From Parafrigoribacterium mesophilum (GTDB lineage: Bacteria > Actinomycetota > Actinomycetes > Actinomycetales > Microbacteriaceae): DNA of 64,000 bases. The position numbers and the translations under genes were made by a program. The stretch spans positions 1-64,000 of the forward strand of contig NZ_JBDJAF010000005.1 in NCBI RefSeq assembly GCF_039652555.1, in the 5' to 3' direction. The first letter of the stretch is position 1; every line of letters starts with the position of its first letter. Below are positions 33,677-42,584 of the stretch, piece after piece. Under the pieces are notes generated by a model. That model was given only the letters and a program-made list of their open reading frames with translations. It was not told where the DNA came from and did no database searches.

Positions 33677-33709
33677 CGTGAATTTGTCGTGGGGTTTAAG
33701 GAGTGTGGA

Positions 33710-34489
33710 ATGAAGATTGTTGTCCTCGTGAAACAGGTTCCGGACACCGGGGACGAGCGAAGACTCGATCCGGCATCCGGGAGGCTCGATCGCAGCGCCG
33801 GCACCGTCGTTCTTGACGAGATCAACGAACGTGCCCTCGAGGCGGCGCTGAGCTACAAGGATTCCCATAAAGACACCAGTGTGACGGTGCTGTCGATGGG
33901 GCCAGAAGGCGCGAATGGGGCCCTGCGCACCTGCTTGGCCATGGGCGCCGACGCGGCCGTCCACGTCGTCGACGACGGCCTGGCCGGTGCGGACCTCGTG
34001 CGCACGTCGGTGGTGCTGGCCGCTGCGGTGACGCGTCTCGACTTCGATCTCGTCATCGCGGGGAACGAGTCGACGGATGGCCGAGGCGGAGTGGTTCCGG
34101 CGATGGTCGCGGCACACCTTGGCGTGCCGATGCTCGGCTCTCTCAGTTCGGTCGACATCGACGCGAGCCAGGTGAGCGGAGAACAGGGAACGGAATACGG
34201 TTCGGCGAGCCTTCGCGCGAGCTTGCCCGCGATCATCTCGGTCACCGAGGGTTTTGCCGAGGGACGGTTTCCCAGTTTCAAGGGGATCATGACCGCGAAG
34301 AAGAAGCCGCTGACGAAGGTGCCGCTGTCCGAGCTGGGCATCGATCCGGCGGCGTTCGATCAGGTGGGCCGCTCCAGCGTGTTGTCCACCCAGGAACGAC
34401 CAGCTCGTGTTGCGGGCACGAAGATCATTGATGCCGGCGAGGCGGGGGTGGAGCTCGCCGAGTTCCTCGCCTCGCGCCGATTGATTTAG
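33710..34489 (+). CDS. etfB: Electron transfer flavoprotein subunit beta
   Basis: A 259-residue protein with the EtfB/FixA layout: MKIVVLVKQVPDTGDERRLD at the N-terminus, VVLDEINERALEAALSYKD, the adenine-nucleotide binding strand-loop VTVLSMGPEGANGALRTCLAMGADAAVHV in pieces, and the C-terminal signature segment FPSFKGIMTAKKKPL. It pairs with EtfA to carry electrons from acyl-CoA dehydrogenases, here presumably the enzyme at 22448-23608. ATG 33710 follows TTAAGGAGTG. It lies 12 bases upstream of etfA. Confidence 0.92.
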   Translation: MKIVVLVKQVPDTGDERRLDPASGRLDRSAGTVVLDEINERALEAALSYKDSHKDTSVTVLSMGPEGANGALRTCLAMGADAAVHVVDDGLAGADLVRTSVVLAAAVTRLDFDLVIAGNESTDGRGGVVPAMVAAHLGVPMLGSLSSVDIDASQVSGEQGTEYGSASLRASLPAIISVTEGFAEGRFPSFKGIMTAKKKPLTKVPLSELGIDPAAFDQVGRSSVLSTQERPARVAGTKIIDAGEAGVELAEFLASRRLI

Positions 34490-34501
34490 AGGAGCTCTGC
34501 G

Positions 34502-35473
34502 TTGTCGAACGTTCTGGTTTTCATCGAAGTTTCAGCCGCTGGGGTGCTCAGGGAGACCGCCAGGGGGTCGCTCGCCGCGGCTGAGCGGCTTGGCACTCCG
34601 GTCGCCGTGGTCGCGGTGGCCCCCGGCGGCGGCGCCGGGCTGGTCGACGAGCTCGGCGCGCTCGGCGCGGCCCGGGTCCACGTCGCAGAGTCGGAGCAGG
34701 TGGGCGTGCTGCTGACCGCACCTCAGCTTGCTGCTCTGGAGGCGGCGGTGCGGGAATTCGAGCCCGTCGCGGTCGTCATTCCCAGCTCGGTGGAGGGCCG
34801 TGCCGTCGCCGCGGGTCTTGCCGTGCGTGTCGGGGGCGGACTCGCGGTCGATGTCGTGGATGTCCGTTCCGACGACGGCCGGATCGTCGCGACGCACTCG
34901 GTGTTCGGCGGGAGTTACCTCGTGGAGTCCGTGATCGCTGCGGGGTTGCCGGTCGTCGTTGTCCGTCAGGGGGCGTTCGAGGGCCGGGCGCCCGCGGCGA
35001 CAGCGGTCGTCACCACGGCGCCGATCACGGTCGGCACCACCGGTTCTGCGGTGATCGACTCTGTCGATGACGCGTCGGTAGTGTCGGGCCGGCCCGAGTT
35101 GCGCGGCGCGGCCAAGGTGGTCGCCGGTGGCCGGGGACTGGCATCCAAGGAGAATTTCGCGCTGGTGGAGCAATTGGCCGATGCTCTCGGTGCGGCAATC
35201 GGTGCTTCCCGCGCGGCAGTGGATGCGGGCTATGTTCCGCAGACCGCTCAGGTGGGGCAGACCGGAACGACGGTGTCGCCGCAGCTCTACATTGCGCTGG
35301 GCATCTCCGGCGCCATCCAGCATCGAGCCGGAATGCAGACGGCGAAGACGATTGTCGCGATCAACAAGGACGAGAGCGCGCCGATCTTCGACGTCGCGGA
35401 CTTCGGGGTGGTGGGTGACCTGTTCACGGTGGTGCCGCAGCTGATCACGGCGATCGCCGCCCGCGGCAGGTAA
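34502..35473 (+). CDS. etfA: Electron transfer flavoprotein subunit alpha
   Basis: A 323-residue EtfA/FixB protein. The C-terminal FAD domain is clear: [37 protein letters not shown], the FAD signature [19 protein letters not shown] and [23 protein letters not shown]. It holds the redox FAD that accepts electrons from acyl-CoA dehydrogenase. The start is TTG 34502 with a good GAGGAG ribosome site; no ATG fits the N-terminus. The gene ends three bases before the cytochrome b start. Confidence 0.92.
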   Translation: MSNVLVFIEVSAAGVLRETARGSLAAAERLGTPVAVVAVAPGGGAGLVDELGALGAARVHVAESEQVGVLLTAPQLAALEAAVREFEPVAVVIPSSVEGRAVAAGLAVRVGGGLAVDVVDVRSDDGRIVATHSVFGGSYLVESVIAAGLPVVVVRQGAFEGRAPAATAVVTTAPITVGTTGSAVIDSVDDASVVSGRPELRGAAKVVAGGRGLASKENFALVEQLADALGAAIGASRAAVDAGYVPQTAQVGQTGTTVSPQLYIALGISGAIQHRAGMQTAKTIVAINKDESAPIFDVADFGVVGDLFTVVPQLITAIAARGR

Positions 35474-35476
35474 GCG

Positions 35477-36415
35477 GTGCCGACGACACCGGACTCGTGG
35501 CCCGCGCGGGCGTTGGCGAACAAGTGGGTGAAGATCGCGGGGGCCGCAGCGCTGGCCTTGGTGGTCTTGCTGCTGGTGGTGCTGGTTGCGAAGTGGATGC
35601 GGGGCCTTCCCGCCGTGCAGTCGTTCATGGCCGACTACCCTGGGCACTCGCCGCTGCCGCCGGAGGCTCCGGTCGGGATTCCGAGCTGGCTGGGCTGGCA
35701 GCACTTCCTCAACATGTTCTTCCTGGTGCTGATCATCCGATCGGGCTGGCTGGTGCGCTCGACCGCCCGGCCGAGTGCGCACTGGACGCGGAGCAATTCG
35801 CGCCGGATCCGTACCAGGAATCCGCCGAAGAAGATCAGCCTCGACCTGTGGTTTCACCTCACACTCGATGCGTTCTGGATGGCGAACGGTGTGGTCTTCT
35901 ACGTCCTGATCTTCGCCACCGGTCAGTGGCTGCGCCTGGTGCCGACCCGGTGGGACGTGTTTCCCAATGCGATCTCCACCGGCATCCAGTACGCCTCGTT
36001 GAACTGGCCGACCGACGACGGGTGGGTCAACTACAACAGCCTTCAGGTGCTGGCCTATGGTGTGACGGTGTTCGTGGCGGCTCCGCTGGCGATCGTCACC
36101 GGGCTGCGGATGTCGGGAGCCTGGCCGAGGGACCTGGCCAGGCTCAACAAGGCCTATCCGATCGAAGTGGCGCGGGCCATCCACTTTCCGGTCATGCTCT
36201 ATTTCGTACTGTTCATCATCGTGCACGTCACTCTGGTGCTGGCCACCGGCGCTTTGCGTAATTTGAATCACATGTATGCGGCGCGCGACGACGATGGTTG
36301 GGCTGGTTTCTGGTACTTCGCGGCGTCGCTCGTGGTGGTCGTGGGCGCGTGGGTTGCCGCCAGGCCGGTCCTGTTGCGCCCGGTGGCCTCGCTGATGGGT
36401 AAGGTCTCTCGCTGA
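35477..36415 (+). CDS. Membrane cytochrome b (b561/Ni-hydrogenase b-subunit-like)
   Basis: A 312-residue membrane protein with about six helices: [55 protein letters not shown], a long polar periplasmic segment, [40 protein letters not shown] and a last helix near the end. Membrane histidines in WQHF, WFHL, AIHFP and IIVHV could ligate two haems. It resembles di-haem cytochrome b561-type electron carriers. Its GTG start lies three bases after etfA, so it is likely co-translated; I infer that it passes ETF electrons to menaquinone, because no ETF-quinone oxidoreductase gene is in the cluster. Confidence 0.82.
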   Translation: MPTTPDSWPARALANKWVKIAGAAALALVVLLLVVLVAKWMRGLPAVQSFMADYPGHSPLPPEAPVGIPSWLGWQHFLNMFFLVLIIRSGWLVRSTARPSAHWTRSNSRRIRTRNPPKKISLDLWFHLTLDAFWMANGVVFYVLIFATGQWLRLVPTRWDVFPNAISTGIQYASLNWPTDDGWVNYNSLQVLAYGVTVFVAAPLAIVTGLRMSGAWPRDLARLNKAYPIEVARAIHFPVMLYFVLFIIVHVTLVLATGALRNLNHMYAARDDDGWAGFWYFAASLVVVVGAWVAARPVLLRPVASLMGKVSR

Positions 36416-36433
36416 GCGCTTGAGCGTGGACGC

Positions 36434-37249
36434 CTACCGGCTCTGGCCCGCTCGATCGCGGGTGGTGCGCCGGCGCGCAGCGAGAAACTCCTCCCAGGTG
36501 CGGTGCCCCGTGCCATGCTCTGGTGCCAGGTTGGCGCCGGCGCGCAGTGCCCGCGCGGCCGTACCGGGCATCCACAGCGGGATGATCAGCCGGTGCCGGT
36601 TCGTGACGTGCAGGTACTCACGGATCAGGTCAGCCATCGGATACACCTTCGGCCCGGCCAAGTCCGGGACCAGGCCGGCCGGTTCGCCCAGGGCGAGTTC
36701 GACCAGTCGCGCCGCTACCTCGTCAGCGTCGATCGGCTCGAACCGGAAGCCGATCACGGCCGGCATCACCGGCAATTTGGCCAGCGCCCGCACCACGGTC
36801 AGAATCAGGTCGTAGAACTGGGTGGCACGCAGCGTCGTGTACGGCAGGCCGGAGCCGGCCACCACCAGTTCCGCGGCGCGCTTCGCGGCGAAGTAACCGA
36901 ACATGGCATTATCGAGCGGGCCGGACACCGGGATCCGTTCCGCGCCGACCACGGAGATGTAGACGAGGTGGCCCACACCAGCCTTGGACGCGGCCCGCAC
37001 CAGGTTCCTGGCCTTGTCCTCGTCGCCCTTGGCGCTACCCGCACAGTGGATGATCGTCGCGACGCCGGCGACCGCGGCGTCGATTCCGTCGCCGGTGTCC
37101 AGATCGCCGGTCACGAATTCGACGCCGTCGCTCGGCGCATGGCTGTGCCGGCTGAGGACACGGACGTCGTGGCCGGCGTTCCGCAGGCGGCGTAGCACGT
37201 GCCGTCCGAGCGTGCCGGTACCGCCGGTGAGCAGGATGGGTGAGGTCAT
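36434..37249 (-). CDS. NAD(P)H-binding NmrA/SDR-like protein
   Basis: A 271-residue atypical SDR. The dinucleotide motif LLTGGTGTLGRHVL lies near residues 6-19, followed by GHDVRVLSRHSH, TIIHCAGSAKGDEDKARN, HLVYISVVGAERIP and the C-terminal loop PIDADEVAARLVELA. Proteins of this kind are NAD(P)H sensors or reductases of unknown substrate and often sit near TetR genes; here the neighbour is an SRPBCC protein 20 bases upstream in the same direction. ATG 37247-37249 has GGAGGAATC before it. Confidence 0.83.
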   Translation of the reverse strand: MTSPILLTGGTGTLGRHVLRRLRNAGHDVRVLSRHSHAPSDGVEFVTGDLDTGDGIDAAVAGVATIIHCAGSAKGDEDKARNLVRAASKAGVGHLVYISVVGAERIPVSGPLDNAMFGYFAAKRAAELVVAGSGLPYTTLRATQFYDLILTVVRALAKLPVMPAVIGFRFEPIDADEVAARLVELALGEPAGLVPDLAGPKVYPMADLIREYLHVTNRHRLIIPLWMPGTAARALRAGANLAPEHGTGHRTWEEFLAARRRTTRDRAGQSR

Positions 37250-37268
37250 GATTCCTCCGAGGTAGTGC

Positions 37269-37745
37269 TTACTTGTAGAAGCCTTCACGCAGGTTGATGC
37301 CGTGTTCCAGCCAGACCTTCATGGCGGCCAGCATGCCGGTCCAGCCCTGGCAGTTGCCGAACGCGTTGGTTGCCCCCTCGGCCGTTGGCTTCCACGATGA
37401 TTCGGTGATGGACACGAGGGTTCGGGTGTCGTCATCGACGGGTTCGAACTCGAAGGTGGTTGTGGTTGTGCCGTCCTGGCTGGTGGTCGCCTTGCCGGCC
37501 CATTGGATGACGATCCGTCGTGGCGCGGAGGCGTCGAGCACGGTGACGGGAAAGGCCCCGGGGAAGTCGTGGAAGTCCCAGGTGACCTCGGAGCCGGCCT
37601 CCAGGCGACCGTGCGCGCCGCCAGTGGTGAAATACTTCGACAGCTGCCCCGGATCGGCCACCGCTTCGTACACTTCGGCGCTCGGCCGCGCGATGCGCCC
37701 GGAGACGGTGAAGGTCAGTTCCGTGAGTGACTCGTCGGTGTCCAT
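37269..37745 (-). CDS. SRPBCC / AHSA1-type ligand-binding protein
   Basis: A 158-residue START/Bet v1-like protein: an N-terminal strand ELTFTVSGRIARPSAEVYEAVADP, TGGAHGRLEAGSEVTWDFHDFPG, PRRIVIQWAGKATTSQDG and a long C-terminal helix after QGWTGMLAAMKVWLEHGINL. The helix-grip fold binds hydrophobic ligands; cellular roles of bacterial members are mostly unknown. The frame is open upstream, but ATG 37743-37745 fits the family N-terminus. It lies 20 bases upstream of the NAD(P)H-binding gene and is probably co-transcribed with it. Confidence 0.82.
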   Translation of the reverse strand: MDTDESLTELTFTVSGRIARPSAEVYEAVADPGQLSKYFTTGGAHGRLEAGSEVTWDFHDFPGAFPVTVLDASAPRRIVIQWAGKATTSQDGTTTTTFEFEPVDDDTRTLVSITESSWKPTAEGATNAFGNCQGWTGMLAAMKVWLEHGINLREGFYK

Positions 37746-37969
37746 ATGGCAATTCTGACGCGATTGCGGTGCACGTGCAGCGCTCTGTGCCGACATCCGC
37801 GGCATGCCGCACAATCGTGCGCTGGATTCACCTGCGGCGAGGAATCGCTGGACGTTGGGAGGCGGCATTCGACGAACCATGGCCTTGACCCTGAAACTCG
37901 GAAGAGTAAGGTCAAGGTCCACCGTGACCCCCGTCGACCAGTGGGAGTGGTGAGGATCGGCAGGTAAGG

Positions 37970-38554
37970 ATGAAATACAGTCCCCCGGTTCTGAACCGGC
38001 AACGCCCGCTGCCGTTCTGGGTATCGATGAATGGCGTCCGCCACTCCGTTCTACGAACTGCTGCCCTCCTCCGAGCAGGCCATATTCACCTTCCCCGCAA
38101 CCACGTGGGGGAGCAGGTGCGATTCGCCGACGGAACCACCGCATCCGTCTACCGGGAGAGCGTCGTGGACCGGAGGCCTCCGGCACGACCGGCCGTGCTC
38201 TGCGTGGAGTTCCGGCTACGACTGGTGCGCGGCCTCGGACACACACTGTTCCGTTGGGAAAGCCTGCTCAACACCCCGTTGTTCATCGGCTTTCCCGGAT
38301 TCGTGTCGAAGCTCTGGTTGAGACACGACTCGGACGGCTTCTACCGCGGCATCTATCAATGGGACGGCCCTGCCCGGGCCGAGGCGTATGCGCGCGCCCT
38401 CTGGCAGGTGCTCGCCATCGGTTGCGTTCCCGGTTCGATTCACTACCACGTCGTGCCCGATCGCGAGCGTGACGAGTTCTTGAGAACGCACCAACGCGAG
38501 GATGGCGGCGAGGAGTGGTGGAGACCGGTGGCCATCACAAGCCGGGATGCGTAG
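37970..38554 (+). CDS. Conserved hypothetical protein (YdhR-like fold possible)
   Basis: About 194 residues. The conserved part starts near residue 50 (VRFADGTTASVYRESVVD), followed by VLCVEFRLRLVRGLGHTLFR, LLNTPLFIGFPGFVSKLWLRHD, YRGIYQWDGPARAEAYARALW and a Pro-Gly-Ser-Ile-His segment. Actinobacterial relatives are annotated as hypothetical. The F.SKLW...Y.G.Y.WD pattern resembles ferredoxin-like dimeric alpha-beta-barrel (YdhR/monooxygenase-like) proteins, but I cannot confirm this. ATG 37970 follows AGGTAAGG directly; ATG 38027 is an alternative start. Confidence 0.65.
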   Translation: MKYSPPVLNRQRPLPFWVSMNGVRHSVLRTAALLRAGHIHLPRNHVGEQVRFADGTTASVYRESVVDRRPPARPAVLCVEFRLRLVRGLGHTLFRWESLLNTPLFIGFPGFVSKLWLRHDSDGFYRGIYQWDGPARAEAYARALWQVLAIGCVPGSIHYHVVPDRERDEFLRTHQREDGGEEWWRPVAITSRDA

Positions 38555-38562
38555 CTGGCACC

Positions 38563-38631
38563 GCGTCAACCGTCCATCGCGTCAAATCGTCCACCGCCTC
38601 AATCGTCCACCGCCTCAATCGTCGACCCAGA
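38563..38631. repeat. Four degenerate 16-17-bp tandem repeats at the 3' end of the VWA gene
   Basis: Units of the form c(g/c)(c/t)tca-a(t)cgtcca(c)cg recur from 38563 to 38631, two of them almost identical (cctcaatcgtccaccg). The block covers the VWA stop codon at 38615-38617. Confidence 0.7.
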
Positions 38632-40636
38632 ACCCGCGTCCCCCCAGCCAGGTGTCGTAACCGCTGCGGAAGTCGCTCATCGACGAGGGGCTGCGCGAAC
38701 CGAGATAGGAGCCCAACACCGCGGCCCCGAGGTCTCCGAGCTCCGGGGCGACGACCCGGCCCGAGACCCGGTTGGCCATGCGATCCACGAACCGTGCCAG
38801 GCCGGGATCGTTGCCGAGCCTGAAGAAAGTGGTCTGGGCCCCCAGCCGCATCGAGTTGTCCAACTCGGCGAAGGTGTGCGCGATGGTGACCGGATGCGGC
38901 GGGTACGAGAAGGTGACCTCGCCGTCCGCCTCGAGATGGGAGGTCGGCTCACCGTCGGTGACGATGAGCAGCACTGGCTGCGCGTTCGGATGCTTGCGGA
39001 AGTGCCGGTTGGCCAGCAATAGCGCGTGGTGCAGGTTGGTGCCCTTGTGCCATCCGGTGTCCATCGCCGTGAGCCGCTCGATGTCCATCACCTCGGCGTA
39101 CCGCCCGAAGCCGATCAGCTGCAGGAAGTCGCCGCGGAACCGGGAGCGGATCAAGGTGTGCAGCGCAAGCGCGGTCCGCTTCATCGGAACCCAGCGTCCA
39201 TCCAGCGCCATCGAGAACGACGTGTCCACCAGCAGCGCGACCGCCGCCTGAGTGCGCGCCTCCGTTTCGGCGATCTCGATGTCATCGATCGCGATCAGCG
39301 GACCGCTACCGCCGGCGGCCCGACGCAGCACACCGCCCAACACCGTGCGCGGGATGTCCCACGGCTCGGTGTCGCCGAACTCCCAGGCGCGAGTGGCGCC
39401 GGATGCCTCGCCCGCGGCTCCGGCCTGGTGCAGGTCGCGCTGGCCCTGGCGCCCGGACATCCGCTTCGCGATGTCGCGCAGCAGCGCCTTGCCCAGCTGC
39501 CGCATCGCCTTTGGCGTGAGCTTGAGCTGCCCGGCCGAGTCCCGGCGCAGCGTACCGGACTCGCGCAGCGCCTTCTCGAGCTCCCGCAGGGTGCGCGCGT
39601 CGACGACGGCCTGGTCGCCCAGCTGGCGGGCCAGTTTGTCGAGATCAATGTCATCCATCCTGGCGCCGCCGTAGGACTGCGAGAGTTGCTCGGTGAGGTC
39701 GTCCAGGTCGGCGAGATCCTGCATCACTCCGGTGGCATCGCCCAGTCCGAGACCCTGTTCGCCTTGGAACCGCTCCGAATCGCCCCAACTCTCGCCCGGT
39801 CGCAGCGCCTGCAGGTTCGCGTCGAGTTGCGCCAGCGACTGCGTCAGCTGCGGTGACCCGAACGCCTGCGCCGACAGCTGCAGCAGTTCCTCACGCTGCT
39901 CGGGGCTCATTGAGTTGAGCATCCGCTGCGCCGCCGCCGAGCGCTGCGCCAGGGTGTCGATGAGCTCGTCGATGTTCTGCGGGTTCTCGGGGAAGAAGTC
40001 CCCGTGCTTGGCCATGAAGTCGTTGAAGTCCTCGGGGCTGTCCTCGCCGCGCCGATGCTTGTCCAGCAGTTCGTTGAGGTCGTCCAGCATCTCGCTGACC
40101 GCGGCGCGATCCTCGTCGGTGGCGTTTTCGAGCGCCTGCTTCATGCCGGCGAACCGCTGATCGAGCACCTCCCGGCCGAGGAGATCCTTGATCTTTTCGT
40201 AGTCCTCACGGGCCTGAGCGGATTTCCACTCGTAATCGCTGAGTTCGCTCACCGCGGCGGCGGTGGAGGACGGCAGGTTCTCCAGCCGCATCTGTGCGAA
40301 GGCTCGCTCGGCGTCATCCATGTTCACGTCGCGGGCCAGCTGCTTGCGCTCCTCGAGCACCGCCTTGTCGAGAAGCTCCTTCACCTCCTGCAGCGTGCCG
40401 GACAGGTTGTGCCGCTGCAGCAGCTGCCGCCGCCGCTCGGCCACCCGGCGGGAGAGGTCGTCGAGGCCGGCCTGATTGCGGCCGCCCCGGCGGAGGAACT
40501 CCTGCATCGACCGCTCGGGGGAGTAGCCGGCCATGACGTTCTCACCGATCGCATCCAGTGCCTCGGCGATGTCCACCGGGGGAGCGAGCGGGTCGCCGCC
40601 CTCGTAGCGGTGGAATCGGATCTGTGGCTTAGCCAT
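38615..40636 (-). CDS. VWA domain-containing protein (chelatase-like partner of a MoxR AAA+ ATPase)
   Basis: About 673 residues. The N-terminal half (residues 1-420) is helical and charged, with likely coiled coil around KELLDKAVLEERKQLARDV and AQRMLNSMSPEQREELLQL. The C-terminal von Willebrand A domain has a MIDAS motif DTSFSMAL, a distal Thr in HKGTNLHHAL and Asp-Gly in LLIVTDGEPTSH. Such proteins act with MoxR-type ATPases as metal-dependent chaperones or chelatase-like complexes. Its start overlaps the upstream AAA+ stop by eight bases, so the two form an operon and very likely a complex. Confidence 0.85.
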   Translation of the reverse strand: MAKPQIRFHRYEGGDPLAPPVDIAEALDAIGENVMAGYSPERSMQEFLRRGGRNQAGLDDLSRRVAERRRQLLQRHNLSGTLQEVKELLDKAVLEERKQLARDVNMDDAERAFAQMRLENLPSSTAAAVSELSDYEWKSAQAREDYEKIKDLLGREVLDQRFAGMKQALENATDEDRAAVSEMLDDLNELLDKHRRGEDSPEDFNDFMAKHGDFFPENPQNIDELIDTLAQRSAAAQRMLNSMSPEQREELLQLSAQAFGSPQLTQSLAQLDANLQALRPGESWGDSERFQGEQGLGLGDATGVMQDLADLDDLTEQLSQSYGGARMDDIDLDKLARQLGDQAVVDARTLRELEKALRESGTLRRDSAGQLKLTPKAMRQLGKALLRDIAKRMSGRQGQRDLHQAGAAGEASGATRAWEFGDTEPWDIPRTVLGGVLRRAAGGSGPLIAIDDIEIAETEARTQAAVALLVDTSFSMALDGRWVPMKRTALALHTLIRSRFRGDFLQLIGFGRYAEVMDIERLTAMDTGWHKGTNLHHALLLANRHFRKHPNAQPVLLIVTDGEPTSHLEADGEVTFSYPPHPVTIAHTFAELDNSMRLGAQTTFFRLGNDPGLARFVDRMANRVSGRVVAPELGDLGAAVLGSYLGSRSPSSMSDFRSGYDTWLGGRGFWVDD

Positions 40637-42038
40637 AAACCGTATCGCTCCCGTCCGTCTCCTTGCCGATCTTGCGTGCCAGGTAGAGGCCCTCCAGCGC
40701 GAGCTCCAGCGCGGCGGCCCGCTGCCCTGGGGTCTGCGCGTTAAGCCGATCCCAGACATCCTCGTACAGCTCGGACTCGCCCAGCAGCGGCAGTTCGGCC
40801 AGGAAGTCCCGCGCGGTGACCTGCACGCCGGTGGCCACGGTCACGCCGTGTTCGATCGCCTCCACCAGCGGCCCGAAATCCAGGCCGCGGAAGTGCTCGC
40901 GCACGGTGTCCGCGGTGGCGGTGCGCAGCAGGTGGCTGAGCACCTCGCTCTCCCGGCCCTCCTCGCCGGTCTCGAATTCCACCTTGCCGCCGAGCACGTC
41001 CACGGCGGAGTCCAGGTCGACCGGGCGGGCCACGGCCTCGGCCACGGCCTCGTCCTCCTCCTGCATCGCGGCGCGGTGCAGGGCGGCCGCCGCCAGCGTC
41101 TCGGCCGCGGCGATGGCGAACCGGGCGCTCACGCCGCTGCGCTGGTCGACCGCGGTGGATTCGCGCAGATTGCGGGCGAACCGGGCCAGGATCTCGATCA
41201 GGTGGTTGGGCACGTCCGCCACCAGACCCGCCTCCTGACGGATTACCGCGACCTCGGCGTCGAGTTCGATCGGGTAGTGGGTATGGATTTCGGCGCCGAA
41301 CCGGTCCTTGAGCGGGGTGATGATCCGGCCGCGGTTGGTGTAGTCCTCCGGGTTGGCGCTGGCGACGATCAGCACGTCCAGCGGCAGCCGCAGCACGTAG
41401 CCGCGGATCTGGATGTCGCGCTCCTCCATCACGTTCAGCAGTGCGACCTGGATGCGTTCGGCCAGGTCGGGCAGTTCGTTGATCGCGACGATGCCGCGGT
41501 GGCTGCGCGGAACCAGGCCGAAATGGATGGTCTCCGGGTCGCCGAGCGAGCGACCCTCCGCCACCTTCATCGGGTCGACATCGCCGATCAGGTCCGCGAC
41601 GGAGGTGTCCGGGGTGGCGAGCTTCTCGACGTACCGCTCGTCGCGATGCCGCCAGGTCACCGGCAGAGCATCGCCCAGCTCGAGCGCGCGGCGCCGGGAC
41701 GCGTGGGTGATCGGGTCGAACGGATGCTCACCCAGTTCGGAGCCGTCGATCACCGGAGTCCATTCATCGAGCAGACCAACCAGGGTGCGCAGTAGCCGGG
41801 TCTTGCCCTGGCCGCGCTCGCCGAGCAGCACCACGTCGTGCCCGGCGATCAGTGCCCGCTCGAGCTGCGGAATCACGGTGTTTTCGAAGCCGTACAGACC
41901 AGGCCAGGGATCCTCGCCGGCCCGTAACTTCTCCAGGAGATTGTCGCGGATCTCGAGGCGCAGCGGCTTCTGCAGGTGGCCGGAGGCGCGAAGCTCACCG
42001 ACGGTGCTGATGCTGGGGATTTGGCCCATGGTGCTCAT
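40629..42038 (-). CDS. AAA+ ATPase, magnesium chelatase subunit I/MoxR-like
   Basis: About 469 residues. Walker A is GERGQGKTRLLRTLVG near residues 73-88; the Walker B region reads RGIVAINELPDLAERIQVALLNVMEER; sensor 1 is VLIVASANPEDYTNRGRIITPLKDRFG, with the arginine finger in the last part. The NELPDL form matches the BchI/ChlI subgroup used with VWA partners in Actinobacteria. There is no chlorophyll gene set here, so a chaperone or assembly role is likely. ATG 42036-42038 is used; ATG 42027-42029 is an alternative. It overlaps the VWA gene by eight bases. Confidence 0.85.
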   Translation of the reverse strand: MSTMGQIPSISTVGELRASGHLQKPLRLEIRDNLLEKLRAGEDPWPGLYGFENTVIPQLERALIAGHDVVLLGERGQGKTRLLRTLVGLLDEWTPVIDGSELGEHPFDPITHASRRRALELGDALPVTWRHRDERYVEKLATPDTSVADLIGDVDPMKVAEGRSLGDPETIHFGLVPRSHRGIVAINELPDLAERIQVALLNVMEERDIQIRGYVLRLPLDVLIVASANPEDYTNRGRIITPLKDRFGAEIHTHYPIELDAEVAVIRQEAGLVADVPNHLIEILARFARNLRESTAVDQRSGVSARFAIAAAETLAAAALHRAAMQEEDEAVAEAVARPVDLDSAVDVLGGKVEFETGEEGRESEVLSHLLRTATADTVREHFRGLDFGPLVEAIEHGVTVATGVQVTARDFLAELPLLGESELYEDVWDRLNAQTPGQRAAALELALEGLYLARKIGKETDGSDTVYG

Positions 42039-42042
42039 CCAT

Positions 42043-42409
42043 TCAGATCGATGCTTGCGGCTGCAGGACGCCGAAGTCGACATCCTTGGTTTCCACGTTC
42101 CCCGCCTCTCGTCCGGGGGCCGTGTGGTTGGACCAGTAGAGGTTGGTGTGAGCTATCACCTGGTCCGGCGGCGGGGCGCCCCACTCCGTCAAGTCCTCGG
42201 TCGTGTGGGCGTCGCTGACCAGGACGGCATCGTAGCCGCGGACCACCGCGCCGTGAAGCGTGCACCGGATGCACTCGTCGGCCTGCGCTCCGGCGACGGC
42301 TCCGAATGTTCGCCACCACGGCGGCGCGAAGGTACGCGCCCTCAACGACGCGGTTCTGCGTGTCGAGGATCATCAGGGCGGTGTTCGGCCGGTGATCCAG
42401 GGTGGTCAT
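42043..42409 (-). pseudogene. Cysteine hydrolase (isochorismatase family) with a large internal deletion
   Basis: A good start (ATG 42407-42409, GGGAGGCG upstream) opens TLDHRPNTALMILDTQNRVVE and AVVANI, the normal N-terminus of an isochorismatase-like hydrolase with its catalytic Asp. In another frame the C-terminus is intact: VAGAQADECIRCTLHGAVVR with the catalytic Cys, LVSDAHTTEDLTEWGAPPP and a final ETKDVDF. The two parts abut near 42305-42315, with about 80 codons missing and a frame change, including the region that holds the catalytic Lys. The gene is certainly inactive. It lies immediately upstream of the MoxR/VWA operon. Confidence 0.82.
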
Positions 42410-42584
42410 GACGCCTCCCGTTTGCTCGGGGATTCCGGCAACGGTACGCCGATCACTGGCCCGTGTCGAGCGTCCGCATTATTGCGCCCGATGGGCTTGC
42501 GCCGGTGGGCGCGGCGTCATCGGGCGCGGCAGGAGAATGATAGGAGTCGTGCGAGATCGGTAGATCGGAACCTGGAGGATTCGT

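Noticed and set aside
34532..36271. A 579-codon open frame on the minus strand
   Set aside because: Antisense to etfA and the cytochrome b gene; the translation is low-complexity His/Arg/Asp-rich sequence.
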